A DNA stretch of 6,906 bases. It comes from an uncultured Clostridia bacterium. GTDB taxonomy: Bacteria > Bacillota > Clostridia > Oscillospirales > Ruminococcaceae. Made by a program: the position numbers and the translations under genes. The notes beneath the pieces are model-generated. The model did not search any database and was not told the DNA's origin. It saw only the letters and a list, made by a program, of their open reading frames with translations. Location: assembly GCA_946056455.1 (NCBI GenBank), contig CAMGJS010000046.1:1-6906 (forward strand), in the 5' to 3' direction. Shown one piece after another: positions 6,666 through 6,906 of the stretch (position 1 is its first letter; every line of letters begins with the position of its first letter).

Positions 6666-6906
6666 ATGGAATGGGTTATAGTAATTATCATTCTCGCAGT
6701 AATCATCTTTTTTATCTCGCGTTTCAGAATCGTTCCGCAGGCTCAGGTTTATGTAATTGAGCGTCTTGGTGCATTCCACGCCGCTTGGGGAACAGGCTTC
6801 CATGTTCTTGTTCCTTTCTTCGACAGAATTGCAAAGAAGGTTTCAATCAAGGAGCGGCCAGACCGCCCAACTGGACATCGACCTCAAGAAAGTGGGAGCC
6901 CCTATC
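6666..6906 (+). CDS. SPFH/band-7 (stomatin/QmcA-like) protein, N-terminal fragment
   Basis: N-terminus of an SPFH-domain membrane protein, a family that oligomerises on the inner face of the membrane and often modulates membrane proteases or lipid microdomains. ATG at 6666 has an AAGGAG site (6651-6656) nine bases upstream. Residues 2-19 form a single hydrophobic anchor. The start of the band-7 domain follows: RIVPQAQVYVIERLGAF (21-37), GFHVLVPFFDRIAKKVS (44-60), then IKE. The usual continuation (a Gln, then a DFPPQPVITKDN-like stretch) is absent. From codon 64 the frame encodes RPDRPTGHRPQESGSP, unlike the family and in unusually G+C-rich DNA. Only 63 codons (to base 6854) are credible. The NfeD neighbour upstream supports the assignment. 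It resembles stomatin/QmcA more than flotillin/FloA, but the fragment is too short to be sure. Confidence 0.85.
   Translation, partial: MEWVIVIIILAVIIFFISRFRIVPQAQVYVIERLGAFHAAWGTGFHVLVPFFDRIAKKVSIKERPDRPTGHRPQESGSPY
6855..6906. other. Anomalous G+C-rich right edge, probable chimeric junction
   Basis: By hand count 32 of 52 bases are G or C, clearly above the surrounding DNA, and SPFH similarity ends exactly at its left border. The frame one base ahead of the SPFH frame reads GQTAQLDIDLKKVGAPI, with mostly G/C third positions, as in coding DNA from a high-G+C genome. I do not recognise that peptide. An assembly or amplification chimera is the simplest reading; an insertion inside the SPFH gene is the alternative. 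Confidence 0.55.

Overview
The window looks like part of a Clostridia (Bacillota) chromosome. The evidence is a long bifunctional Rel with the RXKD motif, a HemZ-type radical SAM protein (a family found mainly in Bacillota), strong AAGGAG/GGAGG Shine-Dalgarno sites, moderately A+T-rich DNA, and a recJ - rel - metallo-beta-lactamase-fold protein - hemZ gene order. A gut-type Oscillospiraceae-like bacterium would fit, but that is inference. I recognise a family for every gene and see no previously undescribed system.

Layout: positions 1-5849 hold four genes on the minus strand, read right to left: recJ (3834-5849), rel (1620-3815), an MBL-fold hydrolase (942-1592) and hemZ (start 907, running off the left edge). 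Gaps are 18, 27 and 34 bases with no terminator-like hairpin, so they probably form one transcript. It would start at a well-formed sigma-A-type promoter at 5896-5924. The gene set combines single-stranded DNA degradation in repair (RecJ), stringent-response alarmone metabolism (Rel), a small metal hydrolase and a radical SAM enzyme named for haem synthesis. They are neighbours by conserved synteny more than by a shared pathway.

Positions 5850-6209 are an A+T-rich divergent control region. The two opposed promoters both have TTGAAT -35 boxes and 17-base spacers. The rightward promoter is directly preceded by a 10-base tandem repeat, and its leader contains a perfect 12-base palindrome. Both are candidate regulator sites.

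Positions 6210-6906 run rightward: a short NfeD-family membrane protein and, 39 bases later, the start of an SPFH/band-7 (stomatin/QmcA-like) protein. The two families are classic partners in membrane microdomains.

Both window ends look wrong. HemZ homology stops near base 44, and SPFH homology stops at base 6854, where G+C rises sharply. The outermost ~43 and ~52 bases are probably chimeric or misassembled sequence and should not be read as true protein ends.
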